The notes beneath the pieces were generated by a model. The model ran no database searches and was not told the DNA's origin. It saw nothing but the letters and a program-made list of their open reading frames with translations. Of a stretch of DNA of 5,863 nt, positions 1-5,863 are shown piece by piece. Positions within the stretch are counted from its first letter, which is position 1; every line of letters begins with the position of its first letter. Position numbers and translations under genes: made by a program. The stretch is from Phycisphaerales bacterium (GTDB taxonomy: Bacteria > Planctomycetota > Phycisphaerae > Tepidisphaerales > Tepidisphaeraceae). Where the stretch lies: contig PMAK01000158.1 in assembly GCA_003153655.1 (NCBI GenBank), forward strand, positions 9,836 through 15,698, read 5' to 3'.

Positions 1-1510
1 TGGCGATGATGGTCAGCGAAGGATTCACCGCGCCGCAGGAGGGAAAGAACGCGCCATCGACGACATAGAGGTTGTCCAGATCATGAGCTCGACAATTAAG
101 ATCGAGAACGGATTGTTTCGGATCCTCTCCAAATCTGCATGTGCCATTCTGATGGCCGACACCTTCTATGTTGATGTCTTTTTTGAAGTAGGCGTGCCAG
201 GAGAAGACCGCATTGGCATGGCCGGCTCGTTTGAGCACGTCGATCCAGCGGGTCTTGAGCCGTTTAAACGAGGTCTGGTTGTTAGGGGTATATTCGAGTC
301 GAATGGCACCATCGACGAAGCGAACGCGATTGTTGGGATCGGGAAGGTCTTCGGTCATCAGCCACCACGGAACCGCGTGATCTTTGGCGATCTTCAGCGC
401 AAAACTTGGCGCAAGGGGTGGGGCATCGCTCTTCATCATTTCTTTTTTGAACGATCCTACGGGCTGAATGCTTCCCATGGGATAGGGATAATCAGGCTCG
501 CCGAAGTAGAAATCGTTGATGCCAAAAGTCTTCATGTATTTATCGTCATTCTCATGCGTCGATAGGGCAACCATGGCGTCGGAATTGTGGAACATGAAAT
601 GTCGGCCGACCTTGTCAGAGCTGTTGGCCAGCCCATTCGAATAGCGGTCGCTCGCGCACTTTAGGAGCAGTGCGGCAGAATTGATGGCGCCGCAGGAGAT
701 GACAACGATATCGCCGGTAAATGAGGCCGAAGTCTTCGTGCCGGCCGGATCATCGAGTTCCACCTCGACGCCGGTTACAGCGGTGCCCGTCGCATTGGTC
801 AGGATGTTTGTGACCTTAGCGCTGGTTCGCAGCGTGACATTCGGCCGATCCATCACTGGTCGCACGCAATCGATATCCGCATCGGCTTTGGCATGAATCA
901 GGCAGGGAAACCCATCGCAGGTATCGCATCGAATGCATGCGCTTCGAAGTCGATCGGCTTCGTTAAGCTTCAATCCCAGCGGCACCGGATAAGGTTTGTA
1001 TCCCAAGGCAGCGATGCCATCCTGAATTTCCTGCATACGCGGCTCATTCGAAATCGGCGGGAACGGATATTCCCCGCTTCGTGGTGGCTCGGTGGGGTCG
1101 AGCCCGCTTTTCCCGTGCACGCAAAAAAGCCTTTCCGCGCGCGCGTAGTACGGCTCAAACACGTCATATTTCAACGGCCACTCTGGCGAGACGCCGTCTT
1201 CATGTTGCAGCGTTTCGAAGTCTTTTACCCTCAAGCGAAACATCGCCGCGCCGAAAACCTTGGTATTGCCGCCAACCCAATAGCCGGTTCCGGGATGGAG
1301 CGTCTTGCCATTGTGGTCGGTCCAGGTCTCTGTGGTGTGATAGCGATTTTTTAGAAAGACGGCCGTCGTATCCCAGTTTTCTTTCTCCCTGGGAAGAAAC
1401 GGCCCGCGCTCCAAGATCAGCAGCTTTTTTCCTGCCAAGGCCAGCTCGTGCGCCAATGTGCCGCCGCCCGCACCGGTGCCAGCGATAATGACGTCATAGT
1501 GCTCACCCAT
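1..1510 (-). CDS. GMC-family FAD-dependent oxidoreductase (C-terminus cut by window edge)
   Basis: Predicted flavoenzyme that oxidises an alcohol, sugar or sterol hydroxyl; the substrate cannot be read from the sequence. The frame is open for 503 codons from ATG at 1510 to the window edge. Residues 6-36 form the FAD-binding Rossmann start: DVIIAGTGAGGG, then the acidic strand end LILERG. GMC signature-like segments follow at about 77-89 (YWVGGNTKVFGAA) and 274-283 (GAINSAALLL), then the GLANSSDKVGRH segment (293-304) usual in the family. The active-site pair is visible: His453 in GVGHQNGTCRFG and Asn496 in AVNPSLT. Cys192, 195, 198 and 203 form a CX2CX2CX4C cluster. Family members are about 500-560 residues, so only a few dozen are missing. 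I see no signal peptide or Tat motif, so it is probably cytoplasmic unless it is exported with a partner. The start is fixed by the Rossmann motif beginning at residue 6; there is no clear Shine-Dalgarno. It starts 15 bp after the CBS-like ORF. The family call is firm, the substrate unknown. Confidence 0.93.
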   Translation of the reverse strand, partial: MGEHYDVIIAGTGAGGGTLAHELALAGKKLLILERGPFLPREKENWDTTAVFLKNRYHTTETWTDHNGKTLHPGTGYWVGGNTKVFGAAMFRLRVKDFETLQHEDGVSPEWPLKYDVFEPYYARAERLFCVHGKSGLDPTEPPRSGEYPFPPISNEPRMQEIQDGIAALGYKPYPVPLGLKLNEADRLRSACIRCDTCDGFPCLIHAKADADIDCVRPVMDRPNVTLRTSAKVTNILTNATGTAVTGVEVELDDPAGTKTSASFTGDIVVISCGAINSAALLLKCASDRYSNGLANSSDKVGRHFMFHNSDAMVALSTHENDDKYMKTFGINDFYFGEPDYPYPMGSIQPVGSFKKEMMKSDAPPLAPSFALKIAKDHAVPWWLMTEDLPDPNNRVRFVDGAIRLEYTPNNQTSFKRLKTRWIDVLKRAGHANAVFSWHAYFKKDINIEGVGHQNGTCRFGEDPKQSVLDLNCRAHDLDNLYVVDGAFFPSCGAVNPSLTIIA

Positions 1511-1525
1511 AATTCATGCTTTACA

Positions 1526-1777
1526 TTAGTTACTGAGGGAACGGGACGTCAAAAATGGGATTATGCCCACCATCCGGCCTGTTACGGCATCAACCACCGG
1601 CAATTCGCGATGGCCGTCCTTCGCGACACGATCCAGGACTTCCCGCTCAGTCATGTTCGAGTTCAATGGCTCCAGCAGCGTTGCTATAGGCCCGCGTCTC
1701 TCGGCCATTAGCCGCACCCACGGCGTCGTACCCGGCACCTCGAAGCGCGCTGGTAATCGGATCGCGGACGATCGCAT
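1526..1777 (-). pseudogene. CBS-domain-like ORF, probable gene remnant
   Basis: An 83-codon frame whose residues 42-73 read like the second half of a CBS domain: a helix MTEREVLDRVAKDGH, then the strand-turn-strand ELPVVDAVTGRMVGII. CBS domains normally occur in pairs, bind adenosyl ligands and regulate channels, transporters or enzymes. Here only one partial copy is present. The usual continuation after 'VGII' is replaced by PFLTSRSLSN and a stop, and nothing CBS-like precedes it. The other two minus-strand frames upstream (1778-1871) are open in pieces but show no clear domain. I infer a decayed 3' end of a longer CBS protein, for example a transporter with a CBS tail. A small real single-CBS protein or a chance reading frame remains possible. 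Codon third positions are mostly G/C, like the flanking genes, which favours real coding ancestry. No convincing ribosome-binding site precedes the ATG at 1777. Confidence 0.35.
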
Positions 1778-1851
1778 AAAGCGGATTTTGCATACGCAGA
1801 TGAAAAGGTGCGATAGATGTCCGAAGATCAGTACATCGAAGTAACCGGGAC

Positions 1852-1888
1852 AACCAGCGTCAAAGGCACCGCTAGTTCGTCGCTGGTT
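1852..1888 (-). repeat. 8-bp perfect inverted repeat across the kinase stop codon
   Basis: AACCAGCG (1852-1859) and CGCTGGTT (1881-1888) are perfect reverse complements separated by 21 nt. The spacer contains the kinase TAG stop (1874-1872). On the transcript this could form a stem around the end of the message. No U-tract follows, so it is not a standard intrinsic terminator. It could stabilise the 3' end, attenuate, or be coincidental. Confidence 0.4.
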
Positions 1889-4511
1889 CCGTTGCGGGTA
1901 TGCGTGTTTTCTCGGCCGGCCGCGTTGTGGTGACGGCTACCGGGAGTACGTCCGCTGAAAGGATGGTGACGACGTCGCCGCCGATTCGGAGTCCGAGCCG
2001 GTTTCCGCGCGGGGGGGTTATTTGCCTGTCCAGCGTGATACGGGCTTCTTCGGTGCGCAGGAGGCCTGTTTGTAATCCATCGATGTAGGCGGTAGCCATG
2101 CGATTTCGTAGTGCCACGACCAAAGTGTGTCGCTCGTTGTTTTCCAGGACCGGTCGGACGAAGTGATTCGTTGTCCGGTTGTTGTCAAATCCTTCTCCGT
2201 CAACCGAGGCGAAACCCGTTATGGTCGGCTTCTGCCCGGAAACAACCCAATCGCACATCTGGCCACCGGCCGGAAAAATTAGCGATATCGGTGATTCGCC
2301 GGTGCTGCGAGAGAATTCGACGCGGTAGTCGTAGTCGCCGGTTGGCGCGTGTGGAAATTCGATCTGCGCGCTGGCGCCGGCGGAGCTTGTCAGAGAATCT
2401 TTGCCGAGGGTCCAATTTCCGGCGAGGGTGTCGCGCGCGGGCTCGGCCTGGTTGAGCAAATCAATTCGTGATAGGGGGGGCACAAGCAAGTTAGACCGAT
2501 CGAGTGCAAATCGGGGCAGCTTGCTCAAATCCGGTGGGCCGCTCCACATGATTGTTCCGTCGGGAGTTGTGACCTTTATATCGCGAAATCGATTACTCGA
2601 GTTCCAGACGCCGAGGCCAACTTTTCCGTGCGTAAAACTTTCGTCCTGGGTCTGAAGCCATTGCTTGCCGTCCACGTAGCAGCGATAGAATGAGCCGCGC
2701 ACTTCCACGCGGACCTCATACCATTGGTCGGGTTCCAATCTTCCGAATCGGATTTGTCCGGGAGCCCGTTGGGGCATGCTCTTGTTTAGTCTTTTGAAGA
2801 GATCGGCATATCTATTATTGGGGCTGCCAGGACAGAATGCGTAATAAGTTCCCGGGTCTGTCCAGTGAAACAGGACATTGAAGGAGCCTTCGCCGTTAGT
2901 GATCGCGCGGAAGGTCAGGTCGTAGTTGGACCATTTGAGGCTGCCGATCAGGAAGACAGCTTCGGCCGAGCCGATTGGCGTCAGGCAAAGATCTCCTCCA
3001 ACGAGGCGGCATTTGCCTCGGAGCACCATGGGGAGCAAAGCGTCGTTGTCGATGGTTGTTTTGATTGCCGGGGTTGGAACGGGTGTTGATATTACGGATG
3101 CCGGGACGACTGGTGCTGGGGTGACGGACATCTGCGCGACTGGCGGAGATGTTTCTGGAATTGGCGATGGCTTTGAGTGCAAGTAATGCCAGCCGGCAAA
3201 TCCGGCCGCGCTGGCCAGGAGGATTGCGATCGCGCTGATGGCTGCGATCAGCCGCTTATTTTTCGGTCTGTCGTCATCTTTGTTGATCGCGGCTTCGCGC
3301 GCGGTGGTTCGTTCGCCTGAGAGATAATTGGCGATGTCGCGACCCAATTCGCCGGCGGATTGGTATCGCTTCTCCGGCTTCTTGGCCAGTGCCTTCAGGA
3401 CGACCTTTTCCAATGCTTCGTTGACGCCGGATGGGCCATGGCGGGGGAGGGGTTGTGCCGCGGCGCGGGGTTGCTTTGAGAGGAAGGACCGCGCCGCCTT
3501 GCTGGGCGGCGTGGGGGCCGCAGTCAAAATATTATTCAGTACGTCGCGGATATTGCCCACTACTTCGTATGGGAAGCGGCCGCCGGTGATCATTTGATAG
3601 AGGATGACGCCTAAGCTGTAGACGTCGGTGCGGACGTCGATTTTGTCGGGATTTCCCTCGGCCTGTTCGGGGCTGGACCAGGGGATGCTGCCGAGGAACT
3701 CGCCGGTGATGCTGACGGGTTGATCGCTGCCGCTGATGAAACGGTCCATGGTGGATCGGGCCAGGCCGAAATCGAGAATATGCGGTTCTCCGCGTTCATC
3801 CACGCGAATGTTGGTGGGCTTCAGATCGCGATGAATGATGCTTTGCGAATGGGCGACGTTCATGGCGGCGCAAATTTTCAGAAACATCCGCAGCAGCTTG
3901 CTTGGATCGGCGGGATCTTTTTTGTGGCGATACTTCATGTACTCGTCGAGCGAGCAGCCGGCGATGTAGTCCATCGCGATGTAGCGGTTTCCATCGGCGG
4001 TGCGGCCGGTGTCGAGGATGGCGACGATATTGGGATGCTGGAGCGCGGCCAGCGCCCGGACTTCGCGGTTGAAGCGAGCCTGGGACCGTTCGTCGGCGAG
4101 GGGGCCTTCGTAGGTGACTTTGACCGCGACTTTTCGGCCGGTGCTGAGTTGTAACGCGAGGAAGACGACGGCCTGGCCGCCGCGACCGAGTTCTTTCAGG
4201 ATGTTGTAGCCGGGGACTTCGACGGAGGGGACATTGGCGGCGGTTGGGACGTCGGAGCCGGGCAAGCGGGTTACGGCGGGATCGGATGGAATTGAATCGG
4301 ATCGGCCGGTCCGGCTTGCGGTTCTTCCGATAGAGGGTTTGTTTAGTTTTTGGAGTTCTTCGCGCAACTCCGGCATGAGCTGCGGATGGGCGGAAATGAT
4401 CAGGTCGTCATCGACCGATTTGCCGGCAGCGCGGGCGTTGCGAATGTCGGTGATTAGGCGCGCGATCAACGCTGCTCGATCTGCCGCGGCTTCGTCGCCA
4501 GTGGATTCCAT
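1872..4511 (-). CDS. membrane-anchored Ser/Thr protein kinase with extracytoplasmic beta-sandwich modules
   Basis: A complete 879-residue PknB-type (Hanks) kinase that should phosphorylate Ser/Thr on cytoplasmic targets. Residues 1-60 are a helical N-terminal segment and 61-98 a Ser/Pro-rich linker. The kinase domain spans about 102-398: glycine loop LGRGGQAVV (108-116), Lys131 in VAVKV, Glu150 in the C helix, catalytic HRDLKPTN (227-234, Asp229), DFG (247-249), SPE (280-282) and the late Arg382. All catalytic residues are intact, so it should be active. A Pro/Ala-rich insert lies at about 333-364. Lys/Arg-rich residues 411-420 precede a single membrane helix (421-441), then a Pro/Thr/Val stalk (446-485). 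Residues 495-655 look like a concanavalin-type jelly roll resembling the 3-keto-disaccharide hydrolase (DUF1080)/LamG type, ending RFRDIKVTTPDG. Residues 690-855 form a second, weaker beta-rich module. Basic residues before the helix put the kinase inside and the modules outside. The ATG at 4511 has only a weak GAG upstream. It lies 48 bp after the membrane protein, with possible co-transcription. The kinase call is firm; the identity of the C-terminal folds is inference. Confidence 0.95.
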   Translation of the reverse strand: MESTGDEAAADRAALIARLITDIRNARAAGKSVDDDLIISAHPQLMPELREELQKLNKPSIGRTASRTGRSDSIPSDPAVTRLPGSDVPTAANVPSVEVPGYNILKELGRGGQAVVFLALQLSTGRKVAVKVTYEGPLADERSQARFNREVRALAALQHPNIVAILDTGRTADGNRYIAMDYIAGCSLDEYMKYRHKKDPADPSKLLRMFLKICAAMNVAHSQSIIHRDLKPTNIRVDERGEPHILDFGLARSTMDRFISGSDQPVSITGEFLGSIPWSSPEQAEGNPDKIDVRTDVYSLGVILYQMITGGRFPYEVVGNIRDVLNNILTAAPTPPSKAARSFLSKQPRAAAQPLPRHGPSGVNEALEKVVLKALAKKPEKRYQSAGELGRDIANYLSGERTTAREAAINKDDDRPKNKRLIAAISAIAILLASAAGFAGWHYLHSKPSPIPETSPPVAQMSVTPAPVVPASVISTPVPTPAIKTTIDNDALLPMVLRGKCRLVGGDLCLTPIGSAEAVFLIGSLKWSNYDLTFRAITNGEGSFNVLFHWTDPGTYYAFCPGSPNNRYADLFKRLNKSMPQRAPGQIRFGRLEPDQWYEVRVEVRGSFYRCYVDGKQWLQTQDESFTHGKVGLGVWNSSNRFRDIKVTTPDGTIMWSGPPDLSKLPRFALDRSNLLVPPLSRIDLLNQAEPARDTLAGNWTLGKDSLTSSAGASAQIEFPHAPTGDYDYRVEFSRSTGESPISLIFPAGGQMCDWVVSGQKPTITGFASVDGEGFDNNRTTNHFVRPVLENNERHTLVVALRNRMATAYIDGLQTGLLRTEEARITLDRQITPPRGNRLGLRIGGDVVTILSADVLPVAVTTTRPAEKTRIPATEPATN

Positions 4512-4559
4512 ATTGTCTCGGTGCCGGTTGGCGCTAGTCGCTGGATGTGGAATGTAAGA

Positions 4560-5126
4560 TTAGAACACCGGTCTTATCAATACGGCGACCGCACTTGCCC
4601 ACAGAATAATTCCTGCACCCAGGCATCCCACTGGACTTGTCGGACCGGCACTCGACATCAACGGATAAAAAACGGCCAAGAGTGTCATCGCCGCGCCAGT
4701 GGCGTAGTGGCGCGGAACCTTAAACGCAATTGCCAGCGGAAAAAAATGAATGCCAACGATAAAGATGATCGAGGGAAGGACCCACTCCTTGTGCCCGAGT
4801 CTGGACAGCACAGCGGCGACAATGAAGACCAAGGCCCATTGGATCGCATTCACCGCAATGAAAATGCGCCCAGCCCTTTTGCTCTCCGGCGAATCAGCCT
4901 CAGCAGCATAGGCGCCTCGATTCCGACGAAACTGACGACGCGAGGCGAAAAAAAGCAGCAAAGTACCCGCCACGATGACTATCAGGGGCGTCAGCCTCAT
5001 CCCGTACCCGGCGAGAAGTCCGAAGGCCAGCCAGCATCCGCCAAACAGGGCGAAAAACATGGCCCCAATGGCCCGTTTCGCAGATGCGGCGGAGCCATCT
5101 ATCGTCGTGTCCTCTTTGGTGGTCAT
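4560..5126 (-). CDS. small six-helix integral membrane protein, function unknown
   Basis: A 188-residue hydrophobic protein that I do not recognise with confidence. Six membrane segments can be placed at about 20-40, 44-62, 87-108, 114-135, 140-157 and 166-184. A basic loop (ASRRQFRRNR, 61-70) follows helix 2 and suggests a cytoplasmic location there, with the N-terminus also inside. The most distinctive stretch is IIFIVGIHFFPLAIAF (120-135), with a His and a Pro inside helix 4. It recalls small conserved membrane families of unknown function with an 'hxGhHFhPLA' signature. There are no enzymatic, transporter or signal-peptide motifs. I chose the ATG at 5126 because it begins a normal hydrophilic N-terminus (MTTKEDTT) about 20 residues before helix 1. 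An in-frame TTG at 5216 would add 30 atypical residues and run through a palindrome. No clear Shine-Dalgarno is present. The kinase starts 48 bp downstream on the same strand, so the two may form an operon and this protein could be its membrane partner, which is speculative. Confidence 0.78.
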   Translation of the reverse strand: MTTKEDTTIDGSAASAKRAIGAMFFALFGGCWLAFGLLAGYGMRLTPLIVIVAGTLLLFFASRRQFRRNRGAYAAEADSPESKRAGRIFIAVNAIQWALVFIVAAVLSRLGHKEWVLPSIIFIVGIHFFPLAIAFKVPRHYATGAAMTLLAVFYPLMSSAGPTSPVGCLGAGIILWASAVAVLIRPVF

Positions 5127-5202
5127 ATGCTTTGATAGATTCTGCCTAAGGAAGAAAGCTGAGCCACCGCCGACTCGCGGCGCGAACCGCCGTTGCGGAA
5201 CG

Positions 5203-5220
5203 GCCAGCGTCAACACTGGC
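5203..5220. promoter_or_regulatory. 18-bp near-palindrome, possible operator or leader hairpin
   Basis: GCCAGCGT-CA-ACACTGGC pairs at 7 of 8 arm positions (one C/A mismatch at 5208/5215). It lies 77-94 bp upstream of the membrane protein ATG and downstream of the sigma-54-like site, so it would fall in the 5' leader. Its size and symmetry fit an operator for a dimeric regulator, but a leader hairpin or chance are equally open. Confidence 0.35.
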
Positions 5221-5306
5221 TGACCGCACTTTTGCTCACGTCTTTAAATACCATTACGGAATTGCAGGGACACCATAGGCAAACTCTAATGCCAGGCCAA
5301 CGCCAC

Positions 5307-5322
5307 TGCAATTTTCTTGCCA
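5307..5322 (-). promoter_or_regulatory. candidate sigma-54 (RpoN) promoter
   Basis: The minus strand reads TGGCAAGAAAATTGCA against the consensus TGGCACG-N4-TTGCW. All defined positions match except C-to-A at the sixth base, and the GG and GC doublets have the required 10-nt spacing. A transcript would start near 5296 and run about 170 nt to the membrane protein ATG at 5126. Sigma-54 occurs in planctomycetes (family knowledge). No activator-binding site could be assigned, though the element lies in a tandem repeat. Confidence 0.45.
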
Positions 5323-5335
5323 AATTCTTACCAAA
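5314..5335 (-). repeat. tandem 11-bp direct repeat
   Basis: On the minus strand, TTTGGTAAGAA (5335-5325) is followed directly by TTTGGCAAGAA (5324-5314), differing at one base. The second copy supplies the -24 half of the sigma-54-like site. One-turn spacing could place two identical protein contacts on the same DNA face. Confidence 0.5.
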
Positions 5336-5336
5336 T

Positions 5337-5354
5337 GCCCCCGTGGTCAGGGGC
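5337..5354 (-). terminator. weak hairpin, possible terminator
   Basis: GCCCC (5337-5341) and GGGGC (5350-5354) can form a 5-bp all-GC stem with an 8-nt loop, about 145 nt past the permease stop. In the transcribed direction it is followed by ATTTGG, not a proper U-tract, so termination is only a possibility. Confidence 0.25.
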
Positions 5355-5467
5355 CATATTCAAAAACATCGGAAAAACAGGGGGAAAATTGAACTGGGGA
5401 ACCAGGATTGTAACTCGCACCCAACCTACACGGTGACGGGCGATTCCTTGAAACAGCCGGACTTAGG

Positions 5468-5480
5468 GCCGAGTTTCGGC
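5468..5480 (-). terminator. short hairpin just after the permease gene
   Basis: GCCGA-GTT-TCGGC forms a 5-bp stem with a 3-nt loop, beginning 18 nt after the permease stop codon. Position suits a 3'-end structure, but no U-tract follows, so it may protect the transcript end or depend on a factor, if it acts at all. Confidence 0.3.
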
Positions 5481-5498
5481 AATCGGCATTTCCGACCC

Positions 5499-5863
5499 TT
5501 ACCCCTTCAAGCCGGTCATGGTTACGCTTTCGACGAAATATCTCTGGGCTGCGAAGAAGAGGACGACGCAGGGCAACATGCAGACGACGCTGGCGGCCAT
5601 GAGGTGGTGGGCTTCCATTGCGCCGAATTGGCCTTTGAAGCCGTTGAGGGCGAGGGCGAGGGTTCTGTTTTCGGTGCTGTTGAGATAAATCAGTGGGCCC
5701 ATGAAATCGTTCCAAGCTCCTAGGAAAGTGTAGATCGCGACGATTGCGATGACCGGGCCGCTGAGGGGGAGCATGAGTTGCCAATAGACACGCCAATGGC
5801 TTGCGCCGTCCATGCGGGCGGCTTCGACGAGTTCTTCAGGAATCTGCGCGAAGAACTGGCGGA
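5499..5863 (-). CDS. carbohydrate ABC transporter permease, MalG/CarB-like (C-terminal 120 residues)
   Basis: C-terminal part of the inner-membrane permease of a binding-protein-dependent sugar importer; such permeases pair with a second permease, an ATPase and a solute-binding protein. The frame enters at the window edge and ends with TAA at 5501-5499. The visible part starts RQFFAQIPEELVEAARMDGA, the cytoplasmic EAA loop that docks on the ATPase: EAA followed by the family's conserved Gly, then the coupling helix SHWRVYWQLMLP. Two membrane segments follow: GPVIAIVAIYTFLGAWNDF, containing the typical WNDF before GPLIYL, and a final one at MAASVVCMLPCVVLFFAAQRYF. The ending VTMTGLKG matches the usual 'GLTAGAVKG'-like C-terminus of MalG-type permeases. 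About 150-160 N-terminal residues lie outside the window, as do any partner genes. The sugar transported cannot be told from this piece. The call is firm. Confidence 0.95.
   Translation of the reverse strand, partial: RQFFAQIPEELVEAARMDGASHWRVYWQLMLPLSGPVIAIVAIYTFLGAWNDFMGPLIYLNSTENRTLALALNGFKGQFGAMEAHHLMAASVVCMLPCVVLFFAAQRYFVESVTMTGLKG

Larger units (their letters stand above)
5127..5498. other. 372-bp intergenic region with regulatory-looking elements
   Basis: No convincing gene on either strand: the frames crossing it are antisense extensions of flanking genes or lack any protein-like pattern. On the minus strand, from the permease stop onward, it holds a GCCGA/TCGGC hairpin (5480-5468), a GC-rich hairpin (5354-5337), a tandem 11-bp repeat with a sigma-54-like site (5335-5307), a weak sigma-70-like pair (5300-5295 and 5277-5272) and an 18-bp near-palindrome (5220-5203). 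It is the longest clearly non-coding stretch in the window and separates the transporter unit from the membrane protein/kinase unit. Confidence 0.7.

Noticed and set aside
83..565. 160-codon plus-strand ORF
   Set aside because: It is fully antisense to the GMC oxidoreductase, whose minus-strand frame has clear motifs throughout. The plus-strand translation shows no domain pattern.
1523..1552. Sigma-70-like TTGACG (1552-1547) with TAATGT (1528-1523) before the GMC gene
   Set aside because: The -35 box is good, but the -10 box matches only 3 of 6, the spacer is 18 nt, and the start would fall almost at the ATG. Too weak to annotate.
3720..4154. 144-codon plus-strand ORF
   Set aside because: Antisense to the kinase catalytic domain. 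It is open only because of the GC-rich codon pattern of the real gene.
4521..5135. 204-codon plus-strand ORF
   Set aside because: Antisense to the membrane protein, rich in Arg/Gln/Asn with no hydrophobic core. The minus-strand frame has six regular membrane helices and is clearly the real one.
5127..5216. TTG-initiated 30-residue extension of the membrane protein
   Set aside because: The extra residues are atypical, the TTG lies within the near-palindrome and has no ribosome-binding site. The ATG at 5126 gives a normal N-terminus.
1850..5220. Shared 10-mer TTGACGCTGG after the kinase and in the leader palindrome
   Set aside because: Many 10-base matches are expected by chance in a window of this size, and the flanks are not shared.
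5272..5300. Sigma-70-like TTGGCC-N17-TATGGT upstream of the membrane protein
   Set aside because: Each box matches 4 of 6, which is common by chance. It remains a fallback if the sigma-54 site is not real.
5643..5658. GAGGGC tandem repeat in the permease
   Set aside because: It simply encodes an alternating Leu-Ala stretch within a normal permease segment.
5193..5723. 176-codon plus-strand ORF reaching from the intergenic gap into the permease
   Set aside because: More than a third of it is antisense to the permease, and the rest has no protein-like pattern and overlaps the promoter-like elements.

Overview
The window looks like a chromosomal segment of a planctomycete, most likely of the Phycisphaerae/Tepidisphaera type. 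The main evidence is the large Ser/Thr kinase. It has the 'GRGGQ' form of the glycine loop, a single membrane anchor, a Pro/Thr-rich stalk and a jelly-roll-like C-terminal part, an architecture typical of that phylum. Composition is moderately GC-rich. The lineage is inferred from architecture, because no rRNA or other marker gene is present.

All supportable genes are on the minus strand, so the order of transcription runs from high to low coordinates. (1) 5863-5499: the last 120 codons of a sugar-type ABC transporter permease (MalG/CarB-like), cut by the window edge. (2) 5498-5127: a 372-bp non-coding gap with two short hairpins, a good match to a sigma-54 promoter inside a tandem 11-bp repeat, and an 18-bp near-palindrome. 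(3) 5126-4560: a small six-helix membrane protein of unknown function. (4) 4511-1872: the 879-residue membrane-anchored kinase, 48 bp downstream of the membrane protein. (5) 1871-1511: a short region with an 8-bp inverted repeat across the kinase stop codon and an 83-codon ORF resembling half of a CBS domain, probably a gene remnant. (6) 1510-1: an FAD-dependent GMC oxidoreductase with both active-site residues visible and a cysteine cluster, missing only its last few dozen residues at the window edge.

How the genes work together can only be inferred. The membrane protein and the kinase are close enough to be co-transcribed, perhaps from the sigma-54-like site. The kinase has a cytoplasmic catalytic domain and predicted extracytoplasmic beta-sandwich modules of a kind often found in carbohydrate-active proteins. 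A sugar permease lies upstream and a GMC dehydrogenase/oxidase, a family that often oxidises sugars or alcohols, lies downstream. The context therefore hints at carbohydrate sensing, uptake and oxidation, but nothing in the sequence proves a functional link. No tRNA, rRNA, CRISPR array, insertion sequence or replication origin was seen.
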